Notes under the pieces: model-generated
Database searches by the model: none
What the model was told of the DNA's origin: nothing
The model's input: only the letters and a program-made list of their open reading frames with translations
Shown: positions 19,932 to 33,117 of the stretch, piece by piece
How the letters are laid out: each line of letters begins with the position of its first letter
Numbering within the stretch: position 1 is the first letter of the stretch
Assembly (NCBI RefSeq): GCF_018449675.1
Contig: NZ_JAAVUZ010000003.1
Span: 186,001 to 250,000, forward strand
Direction of reading: 5' to 3'
DNA length: 64,000 nt
Source: Glaciihabitans sp. dw_435
Lineage (GTDB): Bacteria > Actinomycetota > Actinomycetes > Actinomycetales > Microbacteriaceae
Program-made: the position numbers and the translations under genes

Positions 19932-20008
19932 CACCGCTGTCGAATCCCGCCGGCGTCGCTCGGTTCTCTCTCACAGCGAACAGCCGGGGGGATGTCGGTG
20001 GCCGTCCG

Positions 20009-20014
20009 TAAACT
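20009..20014 (+). promoter_or_regulatory. -10 box of uvrB, leaderless
   Basis: TAAACT, six bases before ATG at 20021. No SOS (LexA-like) box was recognised next to it by eye. Confidence 0.55.
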
Positions 20015-20020
20015 TGCGGT

Positions 20021-22090
<2,070 letters not shown>

Positions 22091-22111
22091 TTCGGCGCGA
22101 GTGGCGGGTTT

Positions 22112-23233
22112 TCAGCCCGCGGGGACGGTGGCCGGGGCAACCGGTACCGTCTCCGGCGGCACCGTTCCGCCGTGAACGGCGAGCATCGCCGTGACGGTGC
22201 GACTCCACGGGAACAGGCTCGCGCGCAGCCGCGCGGATGTGCGGCGATTCTCGACAGGGATGTCAAGAAGGCGCTCCACGGCGTCCGCGAACCCGGCGGG
22301 CGTCGGATCCGCGAGCTCTCCTGCGCCGTCGGTGAGAAGCTCGGCAAGAGACGACCCCGCGGCGGCCACCACCGGCGTTCCACTGGCGAGGGTTTCGAGT
22401 GCGCCGACGCTGAAGGTCTCGGTCGTGCCGAGAGCCAGGGCTACGTCGGCACTCGCCAGCAGGGTCGCCAGTTCCCGGCGATCCTCGACGAACCCGGCGA
22501 AACCCACCGGCAACCCGTCGCTCGCGCGTTCGAGCCTCTCGCGGAGGGGTCCGTCACCGACGAAGACCAGGCTCGCCGGGATTCCGCGCCCGATCAGTTC
22601 ACGCAGGGTGTCGAGCGCCCGTTCGGGTGCCTTCTCGGGCGACAACCGTCCGACGGCGACGAGGAGGACTCCGTCGACGTTCGTGTACGTGTGTCGTTGT
22701 TCCGCCGACCATCGCAGGGGAGTGAACACCTCGAGGTCGACTCCGAGGGGAACCTCGGTGACCCTGCCCGGAAGAAGGGTGTCGAACGTGACGGCCGCTG
22801 CGGCGGTGGTGCAGACAATCCGGTCGTAGTTGGCGAGTGATGGGCGTGGCCGGTCGGCGTGCGGCGTCGCCATCCGCAGCACCCAGCCGCTCGGCGCCCC
22901 GTCGGAGAACATGACCGCGGGAATCCCGTGCCGCCGTGCCCACACGCCGAGCCTTCGCAGGGTGAGCCGGTCTGACACTTCCAGGCGGTCGGGCTGCAGT
23001 TCGATCAGTGTCCGGCGCACCGCGTGCTCGACGAGCGCGGCGCCGATGACGGGCAGTGACGGCACGGTGATGCGCGTTCCATACGCGGTTTCCACGCGAG
23101 AGTGACGCGATCCAGGCACGATGACCACGAACTCGTGACCTGCCCGTCGATACCCGGCTCCCAGCTGGCGCAGCGTCGTTCGAAGTCCTTCGGAGGGTGG
23201 GCCGTAAAAGCCGGCGACGTGCACAATGCGCAT
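22112..23233 (-). CDS. Family 4 glycosyltransferase
   Basis: 373 residues from ATG at 23233; an upstream in-frame region exists but the protein starts naturally at MRIVHVAGFYGPPSEGLRT and a -10 box lies six bases before it. GT-B fold: the C-terminal half has VGRLSPEKAPERAL, FVGDGPLRERL and the EX7E-like ETFSVGALETLASG motif typical of retaining GT4 mannosyl/glucosyl transferases. The short Gly/Pro-containing tail is hydrophilic. Substrate unknown; possibilities include phosphatidylinositol mannoside or other cell-envelope glycans. Confidence 0.87.
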   Translation of the reverse strand: MRIVHVAGFYGPPSEGLRTTLRQLGAGYRRAGHEFVVIVPGSRHSRVETAYGTRITVPSLPVIGAALVEHAVRRTLIELQPDRLEVSDRLTLRRLGVWARRHGIPAVMFSDGAPSGWVLRMATPHADRPRPSLANYDRIVCTTAAAAVTFDTLLPGRVTEVPLGVDLEVFTPLRWSAEQRHTYTNVDGVLLVAVGRLSPEKAPERALDTLRELIGRGIPASLVFVGDGPLRERLERASDGLPVGFAGFVEDRRELATLLASADVALALGTTETFSVGALETLASGTPVVAAAGSSLAELLTDGAGELADPTPAGFADAVERLLDIPVENRRTSARLRASLFPWSRTVTAMLAVHGGTVPPETVPVAPATVPAG

Positions 23234-23239
23234 TGGTCC

Positions 23240-23245
23240 ATTATC
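23240..23245 (-). promoter_or_regulatory. -10 box of GT4 gene, leaderless
   Basis: GATAAT on the minus strand, six bases before the ATG at 23233. It lies 17 bases from the plus-strand -10 box, so the two divergent promoters interlock. Confidence 0.6.
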
Positions 23246-23262
23246 CGTCCGCGCGCGTTCCG

Positions 23263-23268
23263 TAGAAT
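23263..23268 (+). promoter_or_regulatory. -10 box of lipoprotein gene, leaderless
   Basis: TAGAAT, eight bases before ATG at 23277. Confidence 0.55.
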
Positions 23269-23276
23269 GCGGTGCC

Positions 23277-24143
23277 ATGTGGATGACCCGAGCCTCCGCC
23301 GCACTGTGCGTCGCCGTCATCGCGACCCTCGCGGGCTGCACGGCGTCGCCCCTGCCGTCGCCGGACCCGACGCCCTCCGCGACGGCGCTGCCCGACGGGA
23401 TCTCCATCTCCCTGTTGCAACAGCGATCCGACTACGGGCCACGGCGGGTGCAGCTGGCCGTGAAGAACGCGTCCGCCGTCGCCGTGGAGGTCACGGACCT
23501 CACACTCCGCACCGACTACCTCACCGAGCCGGTCGTCGCACCGGACATGCCGTACACCGTCATGGCCAGCACCACCATCAATTTCCCCGCCGTGCTCACC
23601 CCGGCGAACTGTGATGCGACGGCAGCGAATCCGGAGGTCGAGGCGTCGTTCGTCGATGCCGGCGAGAAACACACCGCCCGGGTCATCCCGACCCAGCCCT
23701 TCGATTCGCTCGAGGTCGTGCATTCCAGCGACTGCAGCAGGTCCTCGTTCGAACGGGTCGTGCGCATCGTGCCCGGCAGCACCCTACGCACGGAGCGGGC
23801 AGCGGATGGCTCAGTGTCCGCGGTCCTGGACGTGCGCCTGGTTCCCACCGGCGCCGCGGGCAGCGTCACCCTCCGCTCGATTGACGGCACGATCCTGCTT
23901 GACGTGGCGGCGTCCCCGGACCTACCGCTCACCATGACGGCGGCCTCGAGCGCGCGCACTGTCTCGATCCGGGCAATCCCCACCCGGTGTGACCCGCACG
24001 TCGTGGCCGAGGACAAGGTGGGAACCATCCTGCCGTTTCGCGTGAGCACACCGGAGTACCCGGCGGGGGAGTTTGGCCTGCCCGTGTCGACGGCGCTGCG
24101 CAACCAGTACCTGTCCTTCGTCGCCGCCGCGTGCGGTTGGTGA
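23277..24143 (+). CDS. Putative lipoprotein of unknown function
   Basis: 288 residues. Signal peptide with a lipobox LAGC; Cys21 would be lipidated, followed by a Pro/Ser/Thr-rich spacer ([13 protein letters not shown]). The rest is beta-rich with repeated VEV/VTL-type strands, suggesting an extracellular immunoglobulin-like or beta-sandwich domain, but I do not recognise a family. Four cysteines outside the lipobox could form two disulfides. Divergent from the GT4 gene, sharing an intergenic region of 43 bases. Confidence 0.78.
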   Translation: MWMTRASAALCVAVIATLAGCTASPLPSPDPTPSATALPDGISISLLQQRSDYGPRRVQLAVKNASAVAVEVTDLTLRTDYLTEPVVAPDMPYTVMASTTINFPAVLTPANCDATAANPEVEASFVDAGEKHTARVIPTQPFDSLEVVHSSDCSRSSFERVVRIVPGSTLRTERAADGSVSAVLDVRLVPTGAAGSVTLRSIDGTILLDVAASPDLPLTMTAASSARTVSIRAIPTRCDPHVVAEDKVGTILPFRVSTPEYPAGEFGLPVSTALRNQYLSFVAAACGW

Positions 24144-24239
24144 GGCAGCGCGACCGCCCGGCCCGCGCAGATTGCGCAGATTGCGCTGACGGCGCAGCCC
24201 GGACGGTGCCCGACGCACGTCCAATGTCGGTGGCTTCCG

Positions 24240-24245
24240 TAGACT
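24240..24245 (+). promoter_or_regulatory. -10 box of uvrA, leaderless
   Basis: TAGACT, seven bases before the GTG at 24253. Confidence 0.55.
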
Positions 24246-24252
24246 GTTAAGA

Positions 24253-27120
24253 GTGTCGATTTCTCCCGTAACTGGCTCCTCGAAGCTCAGCGTCCAGGGC
24301 GCCCGCGTCCATAACCTCAAGAACATCGACCTCGAAATTCCACGCGACTCGCTTGTGGTGTTTACGGGGTTGTCAGGATCGGGCAAGTCGTCGCTCGCAT
24401 TCGACACGATCTTCGCCGAAGGCCAGCGTCGCTATGTCGAGTCACTCTCCGCCTACGCGCGCCAGTTTCTCGGTCAGGTCGACCGCCCCGACGTCGACTT
24501 CATCGAGGGACTGAGCCCCGCCGTCTCGATCGACCAGAAGTCCACGAACCGCAACCCGCGGTCCACTGTCGGCACGATCACCGAGATTTACGACTACATG
24601 CGCCTGCTCTGGGCACGCATCGGCATCCCGCACTGCGCGATCTGCGGCGAGAAGATCGAGCGTCAGACAGTCCAGCAGATCGCCGACCAGCTGATGACGC
24701 TGGAGACGGGCGTTCGCTACCAGATCGTCAGCCCCGTGATCTCGCAGAAGAAGGGCGAGTTCGTCGACCTCTTCCGGGAGCTTGCCGCCGGCGGCTACTC
24801 CCGTGCCATCGTCGATGGCGAGCAGATCCAGCTGAGCGATCCACCCACGCTCAAGAAGCAGGTCAAACACGACATCTCCGTCGTCGTCGACCGCCTGGTC
24901 GCCGCCGATGACATCCTTACCCGCCTGACCGACTCGCTCGAGACTGCTCTCCGCCTCACCGACGGTCTGGTGTCGGTCAACTATGTCGACGAGACCGGAC
25001 CCGCCGCCTGGCGCACCTTCTCCGAGAAGCTGTCGTGCCCGAATGGGCACCCGGTGCAGCTCACGGAGATCGAGCCGCGCACGTTCTCGTTCAACGCGCC
25101 CTTTGGCGCGTGCCCCGAGTGCTCCGGCCTCGGAACGCGGATGTCTGTCGATGCCGACCTCCTCATCGCCGATCCCTCCGTCAGCCTCGCGGATGGCGTG
25201 ATCCTGCCGTGGACGAACTCGGGCAAGGGCCTCTTCAACTACTTCGAGAAGCTGCTGCTTGGCCTCTCACAAGACATGAACTTCTCCCTCGACACCCCGT
25301 GGGGCGAGCTGTCCGACGAGGTACAGAACGCGGTGCTGCAGGGAAATAACTTCGAGGTCACGGTCAAGTGGAAGAACCGCTACGGCCGCGAGATGAAGTA
25401 CTCGACCGGATTCGAGGGCGTGATGCCCTACATCGAGCGCAAGTTCCTCGAGGCCGAGACCGACGTCCAGCGCCAGCGTTTCTCCAGCTACCTGCGCGAG
25501 GTGAACTGTCCGGTCTGCGACGGCAAGCGCCTGAAGCCCGAGGTACTCGCCGTGACCGTCAACGGCAACAGCATCTCCGACATCTGCGAGCTCAGCCTCG
25601 TGAACTCGCACGTCTTCATGGACTCGCTCGAGCTAACCCCGCGCGAGGCGAAGATCGCCGCCCAGGTGCTGCGCGAGATCCGCCTGCGCCTCGAGTTCCT
25701 CATCGAGGTGGGCCTCAGCTATCTCGACCTGTCCCGCGCCGCCGCCACCCTCAGCGGCGGAGAGGCGCAGCGCATCCGCCTGGCAACGCAGATCGGCTCC
25801 GGACTCACCGGCGTGCTGTACGTTCTCGACGAACCCAGCATCGGCCTGCACCAGCGGGACAACCGTCGTCTCATTGAGACGCTGGTGAAGCTCAAGAACC
25901 TCGGCAACACGCTCATCGTCGTCGAGCACGACGAAGACACCATCCGTACGGCGGACTGGGTCGTCGACATCGGACCGGGCGCAGGAGAGCACGGCGGAGA
26001 GGTCGTGCATTCCGGGTCGTACGAAGATCTCCTTGCCAATGAGGAGTCGCTCACGGGCGACTACCTGTCGGGTCGCAAGGCCATCGCCGTTCCGAAGACC
26101 CGCCGTCCCGTCGACGACAACCGCAAGGTGACGGTGGTCGGCGCCAAGGCGAACAACCTCCAGAACGTCACCGTCGACTTCCCGCTGGGCGTCTTCACCG
26201 CGGTTACCGGAGTCAGCGGGTCCGGTAAGTCATCGCTCGTCAACGACATCCTGTACCGGGTACTCGCGAACGAGCTCAATGGTGCTCGCCAGATTCCCGG
26301 CAAGCACACCCGCGTCACCGGTCTCGACAACCTCGACAAGGTCGTGCACGTCGACCAGAACCCCATCGGACGCACGCCTCGCTCCAACCCGGCGACCTAC
26401 ACCGGTGTATTCGACCGTATCCGCACGCTGTTCTCCGACACCGCCGAGGCGAAGGCCCGGGGCTACCTTCCCGGACGATTCAGCTTCAACGTCAAGGGCG
26501 GCCGCTGCGAGAACTGCTCCGGTGACGGCACGATCAAGATCGAGATGAACTTCCTTCCCGACGTGTACGTGGCGTGCGAGGTGTGTGGGGGAGCTCGCTA
26601 CAACCGCGAGACGCTCTCCGTGCACTACAAGGGCAAGAACATCGCCGAAGTGCTCGACATGCCGATCAGCGAAGCCGCCGACTTCTTCGAGGCCATCACC
26701 GCCATCCACCGCTTCCTCAAGACCCTCGTCGAGGTGGGCCTCGGCTACGTGCGTCTCGGACAGAGCGCGACGACCCTCTCCGGCGGCGAGGCGCAGCGCG
26801 TCAAGCTCGCCACCGAGTTGCAGAAGCGTTCCATGGGTCGCAGCATCTATGTTCTCGACGAGCCGACCACGGGTCTGCACTTCGAGGACGTCCGCAAGCT
26901 CCTGCTGGTGCTCAACGGCCTGGTCGACAAGGGCAACACCGTGGTCGTCATCGAACACAATCTCGACGTGATCAAGAGCGCCGACTGGCTCATCGACATC
27001 GGGCCCGAGGGCGGTGCCGGGGGCGGCCAGGTGCTGGTTACCGGCACACCCGAGAAGGTCGCGCGCTCCAAGAAGAGCCACACGGCGGGATTCCTCAAGG
27101 AAATCCTCGCGGCGGGCTAG
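24253..27120 (+). CDS. uvrA: Excinuclease ABC subunit A
   Basis: 955 residues. ATPase dimer that detects distorted DNA and loads UvrB. Two ABC cassettes: Walker [10 protein letters not shown] (near residue 40) and GVSGSGKSS (near 655), signatures LSGGEAQR twice, and [13 protein letters not shown] and [13 protein letters not shown] Walker B/D-loop regions. Zinc sites show as [23 protein letters not shown] and [18 protein letters not shown] pairs. uvrC follows after 2 bases, so the pair is an operon. Confidence 0.97.
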   Translation: MSISPVTGSSKLSVQGARVHNLKNIDLEIPRDSLVVFTGLSGSGKSSLAFDTIFAEGQRRYVESLSAYARQFLGQVDRPDVDFIEGLSPAVSIDQKSTNRNPRSTVGTITEIYDYMRLLWARIGIPHCAICGEKIERQTVQQIADQLMTLETGVRYQIVSPVISQKKGEFVDLFRELAAGGYSRAIVDGEQIQLSDPPTLKKQVKHDISVVVDRLVAADDILTRLTDSLETALRLTDGLVSVNYVDETGPAAWRTFSEKLSCPNGHPVQLTEIEPRTFSFNAPFGACPECSGLGTRMSVDADLLIADPSVSLADGVILPWTNSGKGLFNYFEKLLLGLSQDMNFSLDTPWGELSDEVQNAVLQGNNFEVTVKWKNRYGREMKYSTGFEGVMPYIERKFLEAETDVQRQRFSSYLREVNCPVCDGKRLKPEVLAVTVNGNSISDICELSLVNSHVFMDSLELTPREAKIAAQVLREIRLRLEFLIEVGLSYLDLSRAAATLSGGEAQRIRLATQIGSGLTGVLYVLDEPSIGLHQRDNRRLIETLVKLKNLGNTLIVVEHDEDTIRTADWVVDIGPGAGEHGGEVVHSGSYEDLLANEESLTGDYLSGRKAIAVPKTRRPVDDNRKVTVVGAKANNLQNVTVDFPLGVFTAVTGVSGSGKSSLVNDILYRVLANELNGARQIPGKHTRVTGLDNLDKVVHVDQNPIGRTPRSNPATYTGVFDRIRTLFSDTAEAKARGYLPGRFSFNVKGGRCENCSGDGTIKIEMNFLPDVYVACEVCGGARYNRETLSVHYKGKNIAEVLDMPISEAADFFEAITAIHRFLKTLVEVGLGYVRLGQSATTLSGGEAQRVKLATELQKRSMGRSIYVLDEPTTGLHFEDVRKLLLVLNGLVDKGNTVVVIEHNLDVIKSADWLIDIGPEGGAGGGQVLVTGTPEKVARSKKSHTAGFLKEILAAG

Positions 27121-27122
27121 AG

Positions 27123-29240
27123 ATGGGTATGTCCGAAACGGTCAGCTACCGACCCAAAGCGGGGGAGATCCCTACCTCGGCAGGCGTCTATCGATTTCGG
27201 GATGCCACGGGCCGGGTGCTGTACGTGGGCAAGGCCAAAAACCTCCGCTCACGGCTGAGTAACTACTTCCAGCCCCTGCGGAGCCTGCACGAGCGCACCC
27301 GCCGCATGGTCACCTCGGCGTCCTCCGTCGAGTGGACAGTCGTTGGCACGGAGTTCGAAGCCCTTCAGCTGGAATTTACCTGGATCAAAGAGTTCAATCC
27401 GCCCTTCAACGTGCAGTTCCGGGACGACAAGTCGTACCCGTACCTGGCCATCACGCTGCAGGAGGATGTGCCCCGCGTTCTGGTGACCCGCAACAGGTCG
27501 ATGAAGGGCGCGCGATACTTCGGTCCGTACACAAAGGTCTGGGCGATCCGCGACACCGTCGACGTGATGCTCAAGGCCTTCCCCATGCGCAGCTGCTCCG
27601 ACTCCACCTACAAGCGTGCGGCCCAGACAGGGCGACCGTGCCTGCTCGGGGACATCGGCAAGTGCGCGGCACCGTGTGTGGGGCGGGTGACGAAGGAGGA
27701 ACACAAGTCGATCGCGCTCGACTTCGCCTCGTTCATGGCCGGCAACGACACCAGTTACACCGCGGCCATCACGAAGAAAATGCAGGCCGCGGCGGCCGAC
27801 TTCGACTACGAGTCCGCCGCGCGGTACAGGGACCAGCTCGGTGCCATGCAGACGGCCCTCTCCAAGAGCGCGATCGTGCTGGCAGATGACATCGACGCCG
27901 ACATCTTCGGCATCGCCCACGACGAGCTCGCCGCCGCCGTCCAGCAGTTCATCGTCCGCGGCGGACGTATCCGCGGTGTGCGCAGCTGGGTGGTAGACAA
28001 AGAACTGGATGTCCCGCTGGGCGAGCTCGTCGAAATCGTCCTGCAAAACGCCTACGAGGACGACATGCAGCCCCCGCGCGAAATCATCGTGCCGGAGCTG
28101 CCGGAGGACTCCGCGGAGCTCGAGGAACTGCTGACGTCCATACGCAGTGGTCGCGGCCGCACCTCCGGCATCACCAATGGCGCCGCGGTCCTCACCGCCG
28201 CGGACGCGGACGACGATACCGCCGTGACCGACGACGACACCGGCCGCGTCGCGGAGCAGACCAATAACGCGCAGGGCAACGTCGACCGGCGTGGAAACTT
28301 CGTGCGCGGCACCGACATCCGCGGTGTCGACATCGACGGAACTGGTACGCGGGCGGGTGGACGGGTGACGCTGCGCGTCGCTCAGCGGGGCGATAAAGCC
28401 GCGCTGGCCCAGACTGTCGCCACCAACGCAAAGAACGCCCTGATGCTCTACAAGACCCGCCGCAGTGGTGACTTCGTCGCCCGGTCGCAGGCGCTTGCCG
28501 ACATCCAGGAGGCGTTGGGCATGTCGGACGCGCCCCTGCGCATGGAGTGTTACGACGCGTCCCATCTCGGTGGCACCAACGTCGTCTCGTCGATGGTGGT
28601 GTTCGAGGACGGGCTGCCCCGCAAAGACCAGTACCGGCGGTTCAGCATTCCCGAGACCACCGACGACACCGACTCCATTTACCAGACTCTCAGCAGGCGT
28701 CTGGCGCATCTGGAGAGCGACTCGGCGCGAGCGAACGTTCGGGATGCCGCGGAGCTGGCGTTACAGGAAGGCGAGGTTGGCGGCACAGAAGCACCCAAGA
28801 ACCGCTTCGCGTACCGACCCAACCTGCTCATCATCGACGGTGGGCAGCCCCAGGTTGCCGCGGCGCAGCGAGCCCTCGACGACGCCGGAGTCACCGGGAT
28901 CGCCCTGTGCGGCATCGCCAAGCGTCTCGAAGAAATCTGGCTGCCGAACTCCGATTACCCCGTGATCCTCCCACGCAACAGCGATGCGCTGTTCCTGTTC
29001 CAGCGGATCCGAGACGAGGCCCACCGCTTCGCGATCACGTATCAGCGGCAGCGGCGCTCCAGCGAGATCACCTCGTCACTCTCGGAGATTCCCGGGCTGG
29101 GGGATTCCCGGGTCAAGGCACTGCTCAAGCATTTTGGATCGGTCACGAAGCTGCGTGCGGCAGATGCCGCGGCCATCGCCGAGGTGAAGGGCATCGGGTC
29201 GACGCTGGCGACGCAGATTTACCAGAGCCTGCGCGGGTGA
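27123..29240 (+). CDS. uvrC: Excinuclease ABC subunit C with acidic insert
   Basis: 705 residues against about 600-650 for most UvrC. The first ATG (27123) follows the uvrA stop by 2 bases; a second in frame at 27129 is possible. N-terminal GIY-YIG nuclease ([23 protein letters not shown]), a UVR motif (residues ~225-250) for UvrB binding, the RNase H-like 5' endonuclease domain ([19 protein letters not shown]) and a tandem HhH tip ([26 protein letters not shown]). Between residues ~346 and ~413 is a low-complexity Asp/Thr/Gly-rich stretch without a counterpart in the usual protein. It is in frame and codon use is normal. Confidence 0.95.
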   Translation: MGMSETVSYRPKAGEIPTSAGVYRFRDATGRVLYVGKAKNLRSRLSNYFQPLRSLHERTRRMVTSASSVEWTVVGTEFEALQLEFTWIKEFNPPFNVQFRDDKSYPYLAITLQEDVPRVLVTRNRSMKGARYFGPYTKVWAIRDTVDVMLKAFPMRSCSDSTYKRAAQTGRPCLLGDIGKCAAPCVGRVTKEEHKSIALDFASFMAGNDTSYTAAITKKMQAAAADFDYESAARYRDQLGAMQTALSKSAIVLADDIDADIFGIAHDELAAAVQQFIVRGGRIRGVRSWVVDKELDVPLGELVEIVLQNAYEDDMQPPREIIVPELPEDSAELEELLTSIRSGRGRTSGITNGAAVLTAADADDDTAVTDDDTGRVAEQTNNAQGNVDRRGNFVRGTDIRGVDIDGTGTRAGGRVTLRVAQRGDKAALAQTVATNAKNALMLYKTRRSGDFVARSQALADIQEALGMSDAPLRMECYDASHLGGTNVVSSMVVFEDGLPRKDQYRRFSIPETTDDTDSIYQTLSRRLAHLESDSARANVRDAAELALQEGEVGGTEAPKNRFAYRPNLLIIDGGQPQVAAAQRALDDAGVTGIALCGIAKRLEEIWLPNSDYPVILPRNSDALFLFQRIRDEAHRFAITYQRQRRSSEITSSLSEIPGLGDSRVKALLKHFGSVTKLRAADAAAIAEVKGIGSTLATQIYQSLRG

Positions 29241-29273
29241 TCTCGGCCGCCGAAGCCGTCGGGAGCGACTGGC

Positions 29274-29279
29274 TAAACT
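29274..29279 (+). promoter_or_regulatory. Possible -10 box of rapZ-whiA
   Basis: TAAACT, giving a start near 29286 and a leader of about 34 bases; GAGG is 6 bases before the rapZ ATG (29320). Confidence 0.5.
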
Positions 29280-29319
29280 GGGGTCATCTCCATCGCGACG
29301 ATCGAAGGCCTGAGGCGTT

Positions 29320-30195
29320 ATGACCGCGGAAACCGAACGGCAGGAACTGCTGATCGTCACGGGCATGTCCGGCGCAGGCCGATCGACCGTCGGCAACGCG
29401 CTGGAAGACCTGGGCTGGTACGTGGTGCACAACCTGCCACCGCAGATGCTTCGTCCCCTCGTGGACCTGGCCAAGCACGCCGGCACGTCCCTGCCGAAGG
29501 TCGCCGCCATCGTGGACGTCCGCGGGGGCAAGCTCTTCGCCGCGGTGCAGCAGGAGGTGCAGTGGCTGCGGGAAAACGCCAACGTACGGGTGCTGTTCCT
29601 CGAAGCCACCGACGCGGCCCTCGTTCGCCGATTTGAGCAGGTTCGTCGTCCCCACCCGCTGCAGGGTAACGGCACCCTCCTCGATGGCATTGCGACGGAG
29701 CGAACCCGCATGCAGGAGTTGCGCGCCGGCAGCGACATCGTGATGGACACGTCCGAGCTCAACATCCATCAATTGGCAACCAGCGTTGCGGAAAAATTCT
29801 CTGAGGAAGACACTCCCGGCGTTCGCGTCATGCTGCTGAGCTTCGGATTCAAGTACGGACTGCCCGCGGACGCCGACTCCGTCGCCGATATGCGGTTCCT
29901 GCCGAATCCGTTCTGGCGTCCGGATCTGAAGGCCCACACCGGGCTCGACCCGGACGTTTCCCAGTACGTTTTGGGAGCCCCGGGTGCCACGGAATTCCTC
30001 GAAAACTATGCCCGGGCGCTGGCCCCCGTGCTCGCCGGCTATCAGCGTGAGAACAAGAGACACGCTACGATCGCCATTGGATGTACGGGCGGCAAGCACC
30101 GCTCCGTGGCGGTGGCCGAACAACTGGCAACGCTCATTCGAGGGCTTCCCGGTGTCGCTGTGAGCGTCAAACACCGTGACTTAGGCCGCGAATAG
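29320..30195 (+). CDS. rapZ: RNase adapter RapZ family protein
   Basis: 291 residues. P-loop GMSGAGRST near residue 14, the conserved VHNLPPQML and VVDVRGG-type segments, and the C-terminal IGCTGGKHRSVAVAEQLA motif that defines the family. In E. coli it delivers GlmZ RNA to RNase E and binds GlcN6P; in actinobacteria the role is not settled. In most actinobacteria the order is uvrC-rapZ-yvcK-whiA; here whiA follows directly after 47 bases and yvcK is missing. Confidence 0.93.
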   Translation: MTAETERQELLIVTGMSGAGRSTVGNALEDLGWYVVHNLPPQMLRPLVDLAKHAGTSLPKVAAIVDVRGGKLFAAVQQEVQWLRENANVRVLFLEATDAALVRRFEQVRRPHPLQGNGTLLDGIATERTRMQELRAGSDIVMDTSELNIHQLATSVAEKFSEEDTPGVRVMLLSFGFKYGLPADADSVADMRFLPNPFWRPDLKAHTGLDPDVSQYVLGAPGATEFLENYARALAPVLAGYQRENKRHATIAIGCTGGKHRSVAVAEQLATLIRGLPGVAVSVKHRDLGRE

Positions 30196-30242
30196 CCCTT
30201 TCCCGCAGCGTCCCATCACATTTTTAGACAAGGAACCAACCT

Positions 30243-31223
30243 GTGGCACTTACCGCTGACGTCAAGGACGAACTCACCAAGGTTGAGGTGAGCAAGACCA
30301 CCGTTCGGGCAGCCGAAGTGGCAACCATCCTTCGCTTCGCCGGCGGGCTTCACCTGATCTCCAACCGCATCGCCATTGAGGCGGAACTCGACACGGCCCT
30401 TCTGGGTCGCCGGGTGCGGAAGGACCTCGCGGAGTTGTACGGCGTGCGTAGTGAGATCTCCGTGGTTGCGGCATCGGGCACCCGCCGCACGAACCACTAC
30501 ATGGTTCGTGTCCTGGAAGGCGGCGAGACCCTCGCGCGCCAGACCGGACTGCTCGACGCTCGTCGTCGCCCTATCCGTGGTCTCCCGAACAAGCTCACCA
30601 CCGGCTCCCGCGACGAGCTCGCCGCGGTGTGGCGGGGCGCGTTTCTCGCCTCTGGCACCCTGACGGATCCAGGCCGCTCCGCCGCGCTGGAGATTATCTG
30701 CCCCGGCAACGAGGCAGCCATGGCCCTCGTTGGAGCCGCGGGTCGGCTCAAGGTCTCTGCCAAGGCCCGTGAGGTTCGCGGTGTCCACCGCGTCGTTATC
30801 CGTGACGGCGAAGCCATCGGCGCGATGCTCGTCACGATGGGCGCCGTCAACAGCGTCGTCGCCTGGGAAGAGATGCGCCAGCGCCGGGAGGTTCGGGCCA
30901 CCGCCAACCGCCTCGTGAACTTCGACGATGCCAACCTCCGTCGTTCCGCCCAGGCGGCAGTGGCCGCCTGCTCCCGCGTTGAACGTGCCCTCGAGATTCT
31001 CGATGGCCAGATTCCCGAGCACCTGCGATACGCCGGTGAACTGCGCCTCCGGTTCCGTGACTCAAGCCTCGACGAACTCGGCCACCACGCGGACCCTCCC
31101 ATGACCAAGGACGCCGTTGCCGGGCGCATCCGCCGGCTGCTGGCCATGGCCGACAAGCGGGCCACCGATCTGGGCATCCCCGGCACCGACGCCAACCTCC
31201 CGCCAGATATGGACGACCTGTAA
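30243..31223 (+). CDS. whiA: Sporulation/cell division regulator WhiA
   Basis: 326 residues from a GTG start with AAGGA upstream. N-terminal LAGLIDADG-homing-endonuclease-like domain (residues ~1-225, starting [15 protein letters not shown]) and C-terminal helix-turn-helix ([31 protein letters not shown], summarised near 268-300). In Streptomyces it works with WhiB to activate ftsZ and other division genes; in non-sporulating actinobacteria it probably controls cell division timing. No whiB gene is in the window. Confidence 0.93.
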   Translation: MALTADVKDELTKVEVSKTTVRAAEVATILRFAGGLHLISNRIAIEAELDTALLGRRVRKDLAELYGVRSEISVVAASGTRRTNHYMVRVLEGGETLARQTGLLDARRRPIRGLPNKLTTGSRDELAAVWRGAFLASGTLTDPGRSAALEIICPGNEAAMALVGAAGRLKVSAKAREVRGVHRVVIRDGEAIGAMLVTMGAVNSVVAWEEMRQRREVRATANRLVNFDDANLRRSAQAAVAACSRVERALEILDGQIPEHLRYAGELRLRFRDSSLDELGHHADPPMTKDAVAGRIRRLLAMADKRATDLGIPGTDANLPPDMDDL

Positions 31224-31271
31224 ATCGGCGCTGGCTGGGAAGCTTCTGGAAGCCGACCGTGTTCTCATGAT

Positions 31272-31277
31272 TAGACT
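31272..31277 (+). promoter_or_regulatory. -10 box of sodA
   Basis: TAGACT, giving a start near 31284 and a leader of about 57 bases before the sodA ATG. AGGAGA at 31328-31333 is the ribosome site. Confidence 0.5.
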
Positions 31278-31340
31278 GGAAAAGTTCGCCCGAGGCACCA
31301 CTGTGAGTGCCCCGGGACCTATTCGCTAGGAGAAATATTG

Positions 31341-31967
31341 ATGGCTGAGTACACCCTTCCCGACCTCCCGTACGACTACGCCGCGCTCGAGCCGCACATC
31401 AGTGCGCGCATCATGGAGCTGCACCACGACAAGCACCACGCCGTCTATGTCGCGGGAGCCAACACCGCCCTCGCCAAGCTCGCCGAGGTACGCGAGTCCG
31501 GTGATTTCACCAGCGTCCCGAAGCTCGAGAAGGACCTCGCGTTCCACCTCGGCGGACACATCAACCACTCCATCTTCTGGACCAACCTGTCTCCGGACGG
31601 TGGCGACAAGCCGACCGGCGAGCTCGCCTCGGCCATCGATGACTTCTTCGGCTCCTACGACAAGTTCGTTGGACACTTCTCCGCCGCGGCCACGAGCCTT
31701 CAGGGCTCCGGATGGGCGGTCCTCTCCTGGGACGCCATCGGCAAGCAGCTCATTGTTCAGCAGATGTTCGATCAGCAGGGCAACACCGCCCTCGGCACCA
31801 TCCCGATCCTGCAGCTGGACATGTGGGAGCACGCTTTCTACCTCGACTACGTCAACCTGAAGGCCGACTACGTCAAGGCATTCTGGAACATCGTTAACTG
31901 GGAGAACGTTGCGGCTCGCTTCGCAGCAGCCCGCGATAACTCCAGCAGCCTGCTGCTACTGTCATAG
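31341..31967 (+). CDS. sodA: Superoxide dismutase, Mn-type
   Basis: 208 residues from ATG 31341 (AGGAGA, spacing 7; a TTG just before it is less likely). Metal ligands are visible: His in MELHHDKHH, His in [10 protein letters not shown] and Asp/His in [12 protein letters not shown]. The Gly at GGHINH and a C-terminal Gln (FDQQGN) favour manganese rather than iron specificity, which is inference from known determinants. Cytoplasmic, no signal peptide. Its place between whiA and gap is unusual since those two are normally adjacent in actinobacteria. Confidence 0.95.
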   Translation: MAEYTLPDLPYDYAALEPHISARIMELHHDKHHAVYVAGANTALAKLAEVRESGDFTSVPKLEKDLAFHLGGHINHSIFWTNLSPDGGDKPTGELASAIDDFFGSYDKFVGHFSAAATSLQGSGWAVLSWDAIGKQLIVQQMFDQQGNTALGTIPILQLDMWEHAFYLDYVNLKADYVKAFWNIVNWENVAARFAAARDNSSSLLLLS

Positions 31968-31973
31968 CGAATT

Positions 31974-32001
31974 TGTGGCCGGGATCTCGATCCCGGCCAC
32001 A
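31974..32001 (+). terminator. Intrinsic terminator of sodA
   Basis: 12-bp perfect stem TGTGGCCGGGAT/ATCCCGGCCACA with loop CTCG. Confidence 0.88.
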
Positions 32002-32065
32002 CACGCATCACCCGCACGTTTGCTTCACAAAATCCACCACTAGTTGTGCGTCGTGTGACGCCTGA

Positions 32066-33088
<1,023 letters not shown>

Positions 33089-33117
33089 CATCACCGCATA
33101 ACCCAAAGGAACTGACC

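Noticed and set aside
24165-24200. GCGCAGATT/GCGCTGA repeats before uvrA as a tandem-repeat regulatory element
   Set aside because: Only two imperfect copies over about 20 bases; no consistent spacing.
26574-27122. Upstream extension of the uvrC frame to 26574
   Set aside because: It runs inside uvrA in another frame; UvrC motifs begin at 27123.
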